The notes under the pieces are model-generated. The model searched no databases and was not told the origin of the DNA. It saw nothing but the letters and a program-made list of their open reading frames with translations. A DNA stretch of 40,766 bases from Candidatus Lambdaproteobacteria bacterium (GTDB lineage Bacteria; SAR324; JACQKK01): assembly GCA_016204605.1 (NCBI GenBank), contig JACQKK010000155.1, positions 1 to 40,766 of the forward strand. Reading direction: 5' to 3'. Below are positions 25,422 through 32,704 of the stretch, piece after piece. The translations under genes were made by a program, and so were the position numbers. Each line of letters begins with the position of its first letter. Position 1 is the first letter of the stretch.

Positions 25422-27043
25422 CCCGCACCGTCACCGCCCAGGCCGTCAAGGCCATGCTGCACGACGGGCAGGAGCTGGCCCTGCTCGACGTGCGCGAGCA
25501 GGCCGTGTTCGGGCGCGGCCACCTGCTTTTCGCCTGCAACCTGCCCCTCAGCCAGCTCGAGCTGCAGATCGCCGACCTCGTGCCGCGCGCCGCCACCCGC
25601 ATCGTGCTGTGCGATGGCGGGTGTGATGGCGGCGAGGGGCTGGCCGGGCGCGCGGCGGTCCGGCTGGCCGGGTTCGGCTATACGGACGTGGCCGCGCTGG
25701 CCGGCGGCGTGCAGGCGTGGGCCGCGGCGGGCTACGTCTTGTTCGGCGGGTTGAACGTCCCCAGCAAGGCCTTCGGCGAGTTCGTCGAGCACGAGTACCA
25801 CACCCCCAACCTCTCGGCCGAGGAGCTGAAGGGGCGGATCGGCCGGGGCGAGCCGGTGGTGGTGCTCGACAGTCGCCCGCTGGACGAGTACCGGGTGATG
25901 AACATCCCGGGCGCCATCGACGTGCCGGGCGCGGAGCTGGCCTACCGGGTCGCAGCGCTCGCCCCCTCGCCCGAGACGCTGGTGGTGGTCAATTGCGCCG
26001 GCCGCACCCGCAGCATCATCGGCGCGCAATCTCTCATCAACGCCGGCATCCCCAACCCCGTGCGCGCCCTGCGCAACGGCACCATGGGCTGGCACCTGGC
26101 CGGCTATCCGCTGGAGCACGGCAGCGCCCGCCGCGCCCCCGAGCTCTCGCCCGAGGCGCTGGCCATCGCCATGGCGCGCGCGGCGCAGGTGGCCCGGCGC
26201 TTCGGGGTGCGCTTCGCCGACGGCGCGCAGGTCGGGCGCTGGCGCCAGGAGAGCGCCGCGCGCAGCCTGTACCTGCTCGACGTGCGCTCGCCCGAGGAGT
26301 ACGAGGCGGGCCATCTGCCAGGTACGGTGCACGCCGCCGGCGGCCAGCTCGTGCAGGCCACCGACCGCACCGTCGCCACCCGCAACGCCCGGCTGGTGCT
26401 GCTCGACGACACGGGCGTGCGCGCCATCATGACCGCGTCCTGGCTCATCCAGATGGGCTGGCAGGAGGTATACGTCTGGCGGGGGGCCTTCGAGGGCGCC
26501 GGGGCCGCCGACACCGTGCTGGAGCGGGGCCCGCACCGGCCGCGCATCCCCGGCCTCGAGGGGGCGGGGGCGGTGGAGATCGAGCCCGCCGCGCTCGCCA
26601 AGGCCATCGAGAACGGCCAGGCGGCCGTGGTGGACCTGGCCGGCAGCCCCGCCTACCACAAGGGCCACATCGGCGGCGCGTGGTTCGCCATCCGCGCGCG
26701 CCTGGAGGCCGACCTGGCGAAGCTGCCCCGCCCGAACCTGCTGGTGCTGACCTCGCCCGATGGCGTGCTGGCGAAGCTGGCGGCGCCCGAGGCCCGGGCG
26801 GCCCTCGGCGTGCCGGTGAGGGTGCTGCGCGGCGGGACGGCGGCGTGGCAGGCCGCCGGCCGGCTGCTCACCGCCGGCGCCGAGCGCATGGCCTCCGCCC
26901 CCGAAGACGCCTTCCTGCGCGCCTACGACCGCGACACGGGGGTCGAGCAGGCGATGGAGGAGTACCTCTCCTGGGAGACGGGGCTCGTCGAGCAGCTCAA
27001 GGCCGATGGCGACGCCCGCTTCAAGCGCTTCCCGCCGCAGTAG
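25418..27043 (+). CDS. Four-domain rhodanese-like sulfurtransferase
   Basis: 541 aa, ATG 25418 inside the stop of the dioxygenase gene. Four rhodanese domains follow each other: D1 about 5-108 (C65 in IVLCDGGCDGG), D2 about 130-235 (C193 in VNCAGRTRS, a canonical active-site loop), D3 about 280-370 (loop LLDDTGVRA, Cys replaced by Asp) and D4 about 388-485 (loop LTSPDGVLA, no Cys). D2 is therefore the likely catalytic unit, D1 uncertain, D3 and D4 structural. The C-terminal 55 residues are helical. Rhodaneses move sulfane sulfur; coupled to two thiol dioxygenases, this protein may handle persulfide or thiosulfate made from cysteine. Cytoplasmic, no signal peptide. Strong hairpin 32 bp downstream. 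Confidence 0.9.
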   Translation: MTRTVTAQAVKAMLHDGQELALLDVREQAVFGRGHLLFACNLPLSQLELQIADLVPRAATRIVLCDGGCDGGEGLAGRAAVRLAGFGYTDVAALAGGVQAWAAAGYVLFGGLNVPSKAFGEFVEHEYHTPNLSAEELKGRIGRGEPVVVLDSRPLDEYRVMNIPGAIDVPGAELAYRVAALAPSPETLVVVNCAGRTRSIIGAQSLINAGIPNPVRALRNGTMGWHLAGYPLEHGSARRAPELSPEALAIAMARAAQVARRFGVRFADGAQVGRWRQESAARSLYLLDVRSPEEYEAGHLPGTVHAAGGQLVQATDRTVATRNARLVLLDDTGVRAIMTASWLIQMGWQEVYVWRGAFEGAGAADTVLERGPHRPRIPGLEGAGAVEIEPAALAKAIENGQAAVVDLAGSPAYHKGHIGGAWFAIRARLEADLAKLPRPNLLVLTSPDGVLAKLAAPEARAALGVPVRVLRGGTAAWQAAGRLLTAGAERMASAPEDAFLRAYDRDTGVEQAMEEYLSWETGLVEQLKADGDARFKRFPPQ

Positions 27044-27074
27044 TTCCAATCTCGTTTCGAGAGTGCCCGAGTGT

Positions 27075-27109
27075 TTCGGAAGAGGAGGGCGCAGCCCTCC
27101 TCTTCCGAA
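27075..27109 (+). terminator. Strong terminator hairpin of the CDO-rhodanese operon
   Basis: Perfect 16-bp arms TTCGGAAGAGGAGGGC (27075-27090) and GCCCTCCTCTTCCGAA (27094-27109) with loop GCA, 32 bp after the stop. It is the most stable hairpin in the window; a T-run is missing. The gene on the other side (trmH) is convergent, so it could serve both strands. Confidence 0.75.
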
Positions 27110-27134
27110 GCTCCGCCGCCCGGCAGGGCATCGC

Positions 27135-27325
27135 GGCCTCACCCACCCCGGCCCTCCCTCTCCGGGCGGAGAGGGAGGGAGCCCCGTCTCCGCTCCCAGG
27201 GCGGAACAGCGACCTTCCCCTCTCCTGGGGGAGAGGGGGTGGCTGCGATCCGCGCGGATGGCCGATCCGAGGCTCCCTCCCTCTCCGCCCGGAGAGGGAG
27301 GGTTGGGGCGGGTGAGGCCGGCCAT
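27135..27325. repeat. Dispersed intergenic repeat R5
   Basis: Begins about 25 bp after the terminator and ends at the trmH stop. Module A (CACCCCGGCCCTCCCTCTCC, then GGAGAGGGAGGGAGC), spacer CTCCGCTCCCAGGGCGGAAC, a shortened B (CCTTCCCCTCTCC/GGGAGAGGGGGTGG) and a second A (CTCCCTCTCCGCCCGGAGAG). Fills the gap between the convergent rhodanese and trmH genes. Confidence 0.8.
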
Positions 27326-28023
27326 CAGGCGGGGGTGCGGGCGCCGAGGTGCTCCAGCACGTCCTCGGAGCGCCGCACCGAGCGCCGCAGCCAATCGGCA
27401 TAGAGCGCTTCCCGCCGCTCCGCCCCGAGCAGGAACCGGCCGGGGTCGGCGGATTCCGCCGCCAGGCGGTCGATCGCCCGCCGGGCCGCGTAGGCGCAGA
27501 TGGCGGCCGCCACCGAGAGGTTGAGGCTCTCGGCGAAGCCCGGCGTCCCGATGCGGAAGATGCCGTCGCTCAGGGCCAGCGTCTCGTCCGAGACGCCGTC
27601 GTGCTCGTTGCCGAACAGCAGGGCCGTGCGCGCCCCGAAATCCAGCGCCTCCAGCGCCGCGGGCGCCTCGGCCCGGCCGGCGGCGAGTCGGCTGGCGTAG
27701 ACCCGGTAGCCCGCGGCGTGGAGCGCGGCGACGCAGCCGGCCATGCTCTCGTGGCGGTGGAGGCTGAGCCAGCGCTCCGCCCCGCGGGCGATCAGGCGGG
27801 CCACCTGGGCCTCGGCTTCCGGGCGCACCAGGTGCACGTCCTGGAACGAGAAGGCATCCACCGACCGCAGCGCGGCGCTCAGGTTGTGCAGATCCACCAT
27901 CCGCTCGAACACGAACGTGACGTGGTCGCTGCGGGTGGCGAGCACCGCCCGCAGTCGCTCCAGGCGGCGCGGCTCGACCAGCGGCTCCAGGCGTGCGATG
28001 GTCTCGGCGAACTGTGGGGCCAT
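27325..28023 (-). CDS. TrmH-like tRNA/rRNA 2'-O-methyltransferase (SpoU family)
   Basis: 232 aa, ATG 28023. SpoU/TrmH-class RNA ribose methyltransferase with the SPOUT trefoil knot motifs: motif 1 VDLHNLSAALRSVDAF, motif 2 LLFGNEHDGVSDETL and motif 3 IGTPGFAESLNLSVAAAICA. The N-terminal ERLRAVLATRSDHVTFVFE resembles TrmH, the tRNA Gm18 enzyme, rather than TrmL or RlmB. The C-terminal tail is helical with several Arg. The stop touches repeat R5. Upstream on the same strand lie an unknown gene and a dihydrouridine synthase, so RNA modification genes cluster here. Confidence 0.88.
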   Translation of the reverse strand: MAPQFAETIARLEPLVEPRRLERLRAVLATRSDHVTFVFERMVDLHNLSAALRSVDAFSFQDVHLVRPEAEAQVARLIARGAERWLSLHRHESMAGCVAALHAAGYRVYASRLAAGRAEAPAALEALDFGARTALLFGNEHDGVSDETLALSDGIFRIGTPGFAESLNLSVAAAICAYAARRAIDRLAAESADPGRFLLGAERREALYADWLRRSVRRSEDVLEHLGARTPA

Positions 28024-28038
28024 AGCGGAATCGGATGG

Positions 28039-28482
28039 TCAACTGCGCGGAGTCCACGCGCTTCCGTCGGGCTCTGCTTCATCGAGCGCACGACGGAGGA
28101 AAGACCCTCTTTCAAAGCCGATATCGTCGCCTACTCGCACGAGCGGTTCTGTCGCCGCCGCAGCGAACAATGCGTCATGGATGGGGACTGCACCATCTCT
28201 GGATACGGTTTGTGTCCAGCCAGGAAGGTCGCCACTCTCCACAAGGCGCGCGAGCGCCTGCATTCTGAAATAGACTGCCATCCCCTGATCGGGAGCGCCC
28301 CGATACTTGCTGGCGACGAAATATATGGCTCCCCCAGCATCCGCGCGTTGTAGTCTGAGTTCCCGATGCCGGGCCGCCGATGCGCCGGCGAGATCCCAGA
28401 GTTCCTCGCGGGTGACAGGTATGGCGTTCAAGCCATTGAGAAACTTCCAATCACGGGAAGTCCATTTCCGCTTGGCCGGCAC
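28039..28482 (-). CDS. Hypothetical protein (147 aa)
   Basis: I do not recognise the family. GTG 28482 is favoured: GGAGG lies 5 nt upstream; a GTG two codons earlier would overlap that site. The protein is soluble, with an N-terminal basic segment (PAKRKWTSRDWKFLNGLNAI), a helix VTREELWDLAGASAARHREL, a central beta part GAIYFVASKYRG and a C-terminal RGSFLRRALDEAEP. The gene ends 15 bp before the trmH start on the same strand. Base composition is somewhat lower in GC than its neighbours, which may mean later arrival. No catalytic motif is visible. Confidence 0.6.
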   Translation of the reverse strand: MPAKRKWTSRDWKFLNGLNAIPVTREELWDLAGASAARHRELRLQRADAGGAIYFVASKYRGAPDQGMAVYFRMQALARLVESGDLPGWTQTVSRDGAVPIHDALFAAAATEPLVRVGDDIGFERGSFLRRALDEAEPDGSAWTPRS

Positions 28483-28554
28483 CTTCACCTCCGGCTCTGA
28501 AGCTTTTTGACGGAAGAAGCCGTTGTCCCAAATGAATTGCCTGCGCGGGCGCAG

Positions 28555-29541
28555 TTAACCGGCCAGCGCCAGACCCTGGGCGGCGGTAGCGACCGCGGGC
28601 GGCGGCTCGGGCAGCCAGCCGCCGGCGGCGAGCGCTTCGAGCCGGCGCACCAGCGTGGCGCGGTCGGGCGCTTCGAGCAGGGTGCGCCGGGCGTGGCTGG
28701 CGAAGTCGAAGCCCTTCAGGTAGCCGACCAGATGCTTGCGGAACTCGATCACGGCCAGCCGCTCGGGCTTCACCCGCAGCATCCGCTCGAAGTGCTCCAG
28801 CATCACCGCGACGCGCTCCGGCAGCGTGGGTGCAGGCTCGCCCGGCGCGCGGAAAGCCCAGGGGTTGCCGATGGCGGCGCGCCCGATCATGAAGCCGTCG
28901 AGGTCACCCATCCGGCTGAGACCGTCGGCCGCGTCGGCCACGTCGCCGTTGCCGAGCACGGGGATGGCGACCTGGCGCTTGAGCGCGTGGATCGGCGCCC
29001 AATCGGCCTGGCCCTTGAAGCCCTGGTCGTAGGTGCGGCCGTGGATGGTCAGCAGCGAAGCCCCCGCATCCGCCAGCGACCGGGCGAAGGGGATCAGCCC
29101 GGCGGCGTCGCGCCAGCCCAGCCGGGTCTTCACCGAGACGTCCACCCGGCAGGCGCGCGCAACCGCCTCGACGATGCGGCAGGCGAGGTACGGCTCCCGC
29201 ATCAGGCCGCTGCCGTGCATCGAGGCCACGATCTTCCTGGCGGGGCAGCCCATGTTGATGTCGATGCCCGTCACCCCCTGCGCTTCGAGCGCGAGCGCGG
29301 CCTCGACGAACGTTTGCGGAGTGCTGCCGAACAGTTGTACGAAGTACGGACGCTCCTCGGCGGCGAACTCCAGCCGCCGGCGCACCCGCGCGCTGCGGGT
29401 GAAGCCATCGGCGCTGGTGAATTCGCTGAACAGCACGACGCCTGGAGCGAGCGATCTTACCACTTGACGGTAAGCCGTGTCCGTGATGCCGTCCATGGGC
29501 GCCAGACACACGACAGGGGGCGTCATGTCAACCCATCTCAT
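28555..29541 (-). CDS. tRNA-dihydrouridine synthase (Dus family)
   Basis: 328 aa; ATG 29541 with GAGG upstream (an internal ATG at 29526 is the alternative). An FMN enzyme that reduces uridine to dihydrouridine in tRNA D-loops. Landmarks: CLAPMDGITDTAYRQVVRSL at the N-terminus, VQLFGSTPQTF, GIDINMGCPARKI with the catalytic Cys, KTRLGW, LTIHGRT and the GNGDVADA / MIGRAAIGNPWAF FMN-phosphate loop. The FTSADGFTRSA segment leaves the DusA/B/C subclass open. Only 45 bp separate it from the divergent sigma-54 activator gene, so their promoters overlap. Confidence 0.9.
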   Translation of the reverse strand: MRWVDMTPPVVCLAPMDGITDTAYRQVVRSLAPGVVLFSEFTSADGFTRSARVRRRLEFAAEERPYFVQLFGSTPQTFVEAALALEAQGVTGIDINMGCPARKIVASMHGSGLMREPYLACRIVEAVARACRVDVSVKTRLGWRDAAGLIPFARSLADAGASLLTIHGRTYDQGFKGQADWAPIHALKRQVAIPVLGNGDVADAADGLSRMGDLDGFMIGRAAIGNPWAFRAPGEPAPTLPERVAVMLEHFERMLRVKPERLAVIEFRKHLVGYLKGFDFASHARRTLLEAPDRATLVRRLEALAAGGWLPEPPPAVATAAQGLALAG

Positions 29542-29586
29542 CGGAGGGCCTCTGTCGGTGGCGCAAGACGATTCGAGGTGGCGCCC

Positions 29587-30993
29587 ATGCGCATCCTGAT
29601 ACTGGATCAGAACGAGGTGGCCCGCCGGCAGGTGTTCTGGGCCCTGCGGCGCGGCAACGATCTGGCCGAGGCATCAACCCGCCCCGAGGCCCTGGCCCTG
29701 CTCGCGCAGACCCCGCACGACCTGATGCTGATGGAACTGCTCGAAGAGCAGGAAAGCGACGAGAGCGCCGGAATGGCCCTGGTCGAGGCGCTGCTGGCCG
29801 CCCCCAACCCGCCCCTCATTCTTATCATCACGCGCTCCGAACGGAAAGAGGCCGCGGCGCGCCTGCTGCGGCTGGGCGTGCTCGACGTGCTGAACAAGCC
29901 GGTGGACCCCGAGGAGCTGGCGGCCAGCGTCCGGCGGGCGCGGCGCCTGCTGGCGCTGCGCAAGTCGCTCGGCGGCGCCGACGGAGTGCCGGGCGAAGGG
30001 CCGCTGCCGCGCCCGGGGGCCCAGGCCCGCGCCGAGGACGGGCCGGCCGATCTGGGGCTGATCAGCGTGGACGAGCGCATCAAGCGCATGCTGGAGCAGA
30101 TCCGCCGCATCGGGCCCACCAACGTGTCGGTGCTGATCACGGGCGAGCCCGGCACCGGCAAGGAGTCGTTCGCGCACGCGATCCACCTTTCGAGCGACCG
30201 CCGCAACCACCACTTCGTGCCGCTCAACTGCGCCGTGCTCTCCGGGACGGCGCTCGAGGACGAGCTGTACGGCCACGAGCGGGGCGCCTTCACCGGAGCC
30301 ATCGGGCGCCGCAAGGGCAAGCTCGACTATGCCCACCGCGGCACGCTGTTCCTGGAGGAGGTGGGCGAGTTCGCCCTGGAGGCGCAACCCCGCTTCCTGC
30401 GGGTGCTCGACGAGAAGCGCTTCCACCGGCTGGGCGGCAACCAATCCATCGAGAGCGACTTCCGCCTGGTCTGCGCCGCCCATCGCGACCTGGAAGGGCT
30501 CGCCGCGGAGGGGCGCTTCCGGGAGGACTTCCTGCTGCGCATCCGCTCGACCCGGTTCGACATCCCGCCGCTGCGGGAGCGGCGCGACGACATCAAGCTG
30601 CTCTCCCAGCACTTCCTCAACCGCTACGCGCGGGAGTATGGCCGGCCCCAGACGCCCACCTTTTCCCGCGAGGCGCAGAAGTTCATGAAGAACTACCCCT
30701 GGCCGTTCAACGTGCGGGAGCTCTCCTATTTCGTGGAGCGCGCCGTGGCGGTGAACGAAGGCAAGGTGATCGGCCTCGACGCGCTGCCGGAAAACGTCAG
30801 GGCGCCCGCGCCCGGCACGCTGCTGGGGCCGAACGGCGGCAACTTCGAGGCGCTGGTGCGCCGGTACAAGCGCAAGCTCGTCGCCGAGGCGTTGCAGGCC
30901 GCCGGCAACAACAAGGTCAAGACCGCGCAACTGCTCGGCATCAGCAAGTCCTACCTGTTCAAGCTCATCAAGCAGTTGCCGATCTCGAACTGA
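29587..30993 (+). CDS. Sigma-54-dependent activator with altered receiver (NtrC family)
   Basis: 468 aa, ATG 29587. Layout: receiver 1-120, AAA+ domain about 155-390, Fis-type helix-turn-helix 430-465 (AEALQAAGNNKVKTAQLLGI). The AAA+ part has Walker A GEPGTGKES (186-194), the sigma-54 contact loop GAFTGA (233-238) and Walker B TLFLEEVGE, with Glu where NtrC has Asp. In the receiver, D7, T82 and K104 are kept, but the phosphoacceptor Asp is Glu50 (DLMLMELLEEQ), so normal phosphorylation is not possible and the protein may be always-on or controlled by a partner. It is divergent to the dus gene. The sigma-54 promoter of glnK-amtB, 3.6 kb downstream, is a candidate target. Confidence 0.9.
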   Translation: MRILILDQNEVARRQVFWALRRGNDLAEASTRPEALALLAQTPHDLMLMELLEEQESDESAGMALVEALLAAPNPPLILIITRSERKEAAARLLRLGVLDVLNKPVDPEELAASVRRARRLLALRKSLGGADGVPGEGPLPRPGAQARAEDGPADLGLISVDERIKRMLEQIRRIGPTNVSVLITGEPGTGKESFAHAIHLSSDRRNHHFVPLNCAVLSGTALEDELYGHERGAFTGAIGRRKGKLDYAHRGTLFLEEVGEFALEAQPRFLRVLDEKRFHRLGGNQSIESDFRLVCAAHRDLEGLAAEGRFREDFLLRIRSTRFDIPPLRERRDDIKLLSQHFLNRYAREYGRPQTPTFSREAQKFMKNYPWPFNVRELSYFVERAVAVNEGKVIGLDALPENVRAPAPGTLLGPNGGNFEALVRRYKRKLVAEALQAAGNNKVKTAQLLGISKSYLFKLIKQLPISN

Positions 30994-31084
30994 GCGCGCC
31001 TGCAGCGCCCGTGCAGCCGGATCGGGTAGGCGCGACCCAACGGGGCGCCCGCCGCTCCTTCCGGCGCCAGCCGAGGATTGAGCC

Positions 31085-31957
31085 ATGGGCATCTTGTCGG
31101 GCCAGGTGGCGATCGTCACCGGCGCCAGCCGCGGAGCCGGGCTGGGGATCGCCCAGGAGCTGGGCGCCGCGGGCGCGACCGTGTACGTGACGGGGCGCAG
31201 CACGCGGGATGGAGTACGCGGGCCGGCCACCACCGAGGGGCTGCCCGGCACCATCGAGGCCGCGGCCGAGGCGGTCACCGCGCGGGGCGGGCGCGGCGTC
31301 GCTGTGCGCTGCGACCACACCGACGACGCGCAGGTGGCCGCCCTGTTCGCGCGGGTCGGCCGCGAGCAGGGGCGGCTCGACGTGCTGGTGAACAACGTCT
31401 GGGGCGGCTACGAGCACTACGACCACGCCGCGTTCGCGCGGCCGTTCTGGGAGCAGCCGCTGGCCGAGCGCTGGCAGGGGATGTTCGTGGCCGGGCTGCG
31501 CGCCCACTTGGTCGCGAGCCAGGAGGGCGCCCGCCTCATGCTGCCGGCCCGGCGCGGGCTGATCGTGAGCACCATCGCCTGGGAGCGCGAGAAGTACCTG
31601 GGGGCGCTGCCCTACGACGTGGCCAAGCACGCCATCGCCCGCGCCATCTGGGGCATGGCCCGCGAGCTGCGGGGCCACGGCATCGCCGCCCTCGCGCTGG
31701 CCCCCGGCTTCATGCGCACGGAGCGGGTGCTGGCCGCCATGGGCAAGCCGGCCGACGATCCCGCCGTCATCGCGCAGACCGAGACGCCCGCCTACGCCGG
31801 CCGGGCGGTGGTGGCGCTCGCCGGCGATCCCGGCCTGCTCGCGCGGTCGGGGCGCGCCTATCGGGTGGGCGACCTGGCGGCGGAGTTCGGCTTCACCGAT
31901 GCCGACGGGCGCCAGGTACCTCCCTTCACGCTGCCCGACGACCTCGGCGAAGCCTGA
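31085..31957 (+). CDS. SDR-family oxidoreductase
   Basis: 290 aa, ATG 31085. Classical short-chain dehydrogenase/reductase: NAD(P)-binding TGASRGAGLGIAQEL (12-26), the cofactor-specificity region VTGRSTRDG with Arg38 suggesting NADP, VNNVWGGYEHY, active-site Tyr177 and Lys181 in YDVAKHA, and a C-terminal APGFMRTERVL. The NNVWGG segment (usual NNAG) and the preceding RGLIVSTIAW place it with the DHRS1-like group. The substrate is not predictable. No regulator or pathway gene is adjacent; a small unknown gene follows after repeat R6. Confidence 0.85.
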   Translation: MGILSGQVAIVTGASRGAGLGIAQELGAAGATVYVTGRSTRDGVRGPATTEGLPGTIEAAAEAVTARGGRGVAVRCDHTDDAQVAALFARVGREQGRLDVLVNNVWGGYEHYDHAAFARPFWEQPLAERWQGMFVAGLRAHLVASQEGARLMLPARRGLIVSTIAWEREKYLGALPYDVAKHAIARAIWGMARELRGHGIAALALAPGFMRTERVLAAMGKPADDPAVIAQTETPAYAGRAVVALAGDPGLLARSGRAYRVGDLAAEFGFTDADGRQVPPFTLPDDLGEA

Positions 31958-31978
31958 GCGGCGCGCGCGTGTGCGCGG

Positions 31979-32045
31979 CGTCCCCACCCCTGTCCCTCCC
32001 CACCCGGTGGGGAGGGCTGCCCCGCAGGGCGGGGTGGGGGCGCGC
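31979..32045. repeat. Dispersed intergenic repeat R6
   Basis: Single B module (CCCACCCCTGTCCCTCCCC, then GGTGGGGAGGG) followed by GCAGGGCGGGGTGGGGGCGC, starting 21 bp after the SDR stop. The shortest copy besides R1. Confidence 0.75.
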
Positions 32046-32188
32046 TCAAGTTCCGGCCGCTCCTGCCGATCTCTCCCTGTGAACAGGTGCAACCTGCCCG
32101 TCGACGCAGGCGGCGGTTCGTTTACGGGCAAGGGACGGCCCGGGCGCGCACCGCGCGCAGCGTCGTCAACCACGCGGGAGCGACCCCC

Positions 32189-32515
32189 ATGACCGAGAAG
32201 ATCGTCACCAGCCCCTACCGGGTGGATGCCATCGGCCCCAAGTCTGCCACGACGGCGACCGGGCGCAGCATGCCCTTCCGCGACTTCGCGGACATCCTGG
32301 CGGAGGCCGAAGCGGTGCAGGATCGGGTGCAGGTGAGCCGCGCCGCGCAACTGCGGATGCAGCCGATCGGCGCAGCGACGCCCCATGTCCTGCACGATGC
32401 GGTGGCGCTGCTGCTGCGACCCCTGCCCTGGTTCATGTTCGGGCCGGTGCCGCGGGCGAAGGAAATGCGCCGCGCCCTTCCCACCCTGCCGGGCGAAAGC
32501 GATTCCGAGGGGTGA
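32189..32515 (+). CDS. Hypothetical small protein (108 aa)
   Basis: ATG 32189 after GGAG at 9 nt. Third codon positions are strongly G/C, as in confirmed genes here, which supports real coding. The sequence starts MTEKIVTSPYRVDAIGPKSA, has one helix with heptad-like spacing (FADILAEAEAVQDRVQVSRA) and ends acidic (GESDSEG). There is no signal peptide, membrane span or catalytic motif. I do not recognise the family. The gene converges on amtB, with a GC hairpin between them. Confidence 0.6.
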   Translation: MTEKIVTSPYRVDAIGPKSATTATGRSMPFRDFADILAEAEAVQDRVQVSRAAQLRMQPIGAATPHVLHDAVALLLRPLPWFMFGPVPRAKEMRRALPTLPGESDSEG

Positions 32516-32561
32516 TGCAAGCCGCGGCGACCATCGCCGGAACAGCCACGAAATGAGAAAT

Positions 32562-32580
32562 CCCCCGGCGAGCCCGGGGG
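32562..32580. terminator. Hairpin between the small gene and amtB
   Basis: Arms CCCCCGG (32562-32568) and CCGGGGG (32574-32580) around CGAGC, 47 bp after the plus-strand stop and 125 bp beyond the minus-strand amtB stop. It may end transcripts from both sides. Confidence 0.55.
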
Positions 32581-32704
32581 AGCGTGTACCCGGCGGCGAG
32601 ACGGGCCTGCCAGGTGCGCGGGTCCCGCTCGCCGCGCTGGTGCGACCGCGTGCCGGCGGCAAGCTGCACCGCCGGGGAGCGAGGCCCGGCGGGCGCCCCC
32701 GGTG

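Noticed and set aside
25019..28057. 1012-codon minus-strand open frame over the CDO-rhodanese operon
   Set aside because: Runs through a terminator hairpin and repeat R5 and shows no motifs; created by high third-position GC of the real genes.
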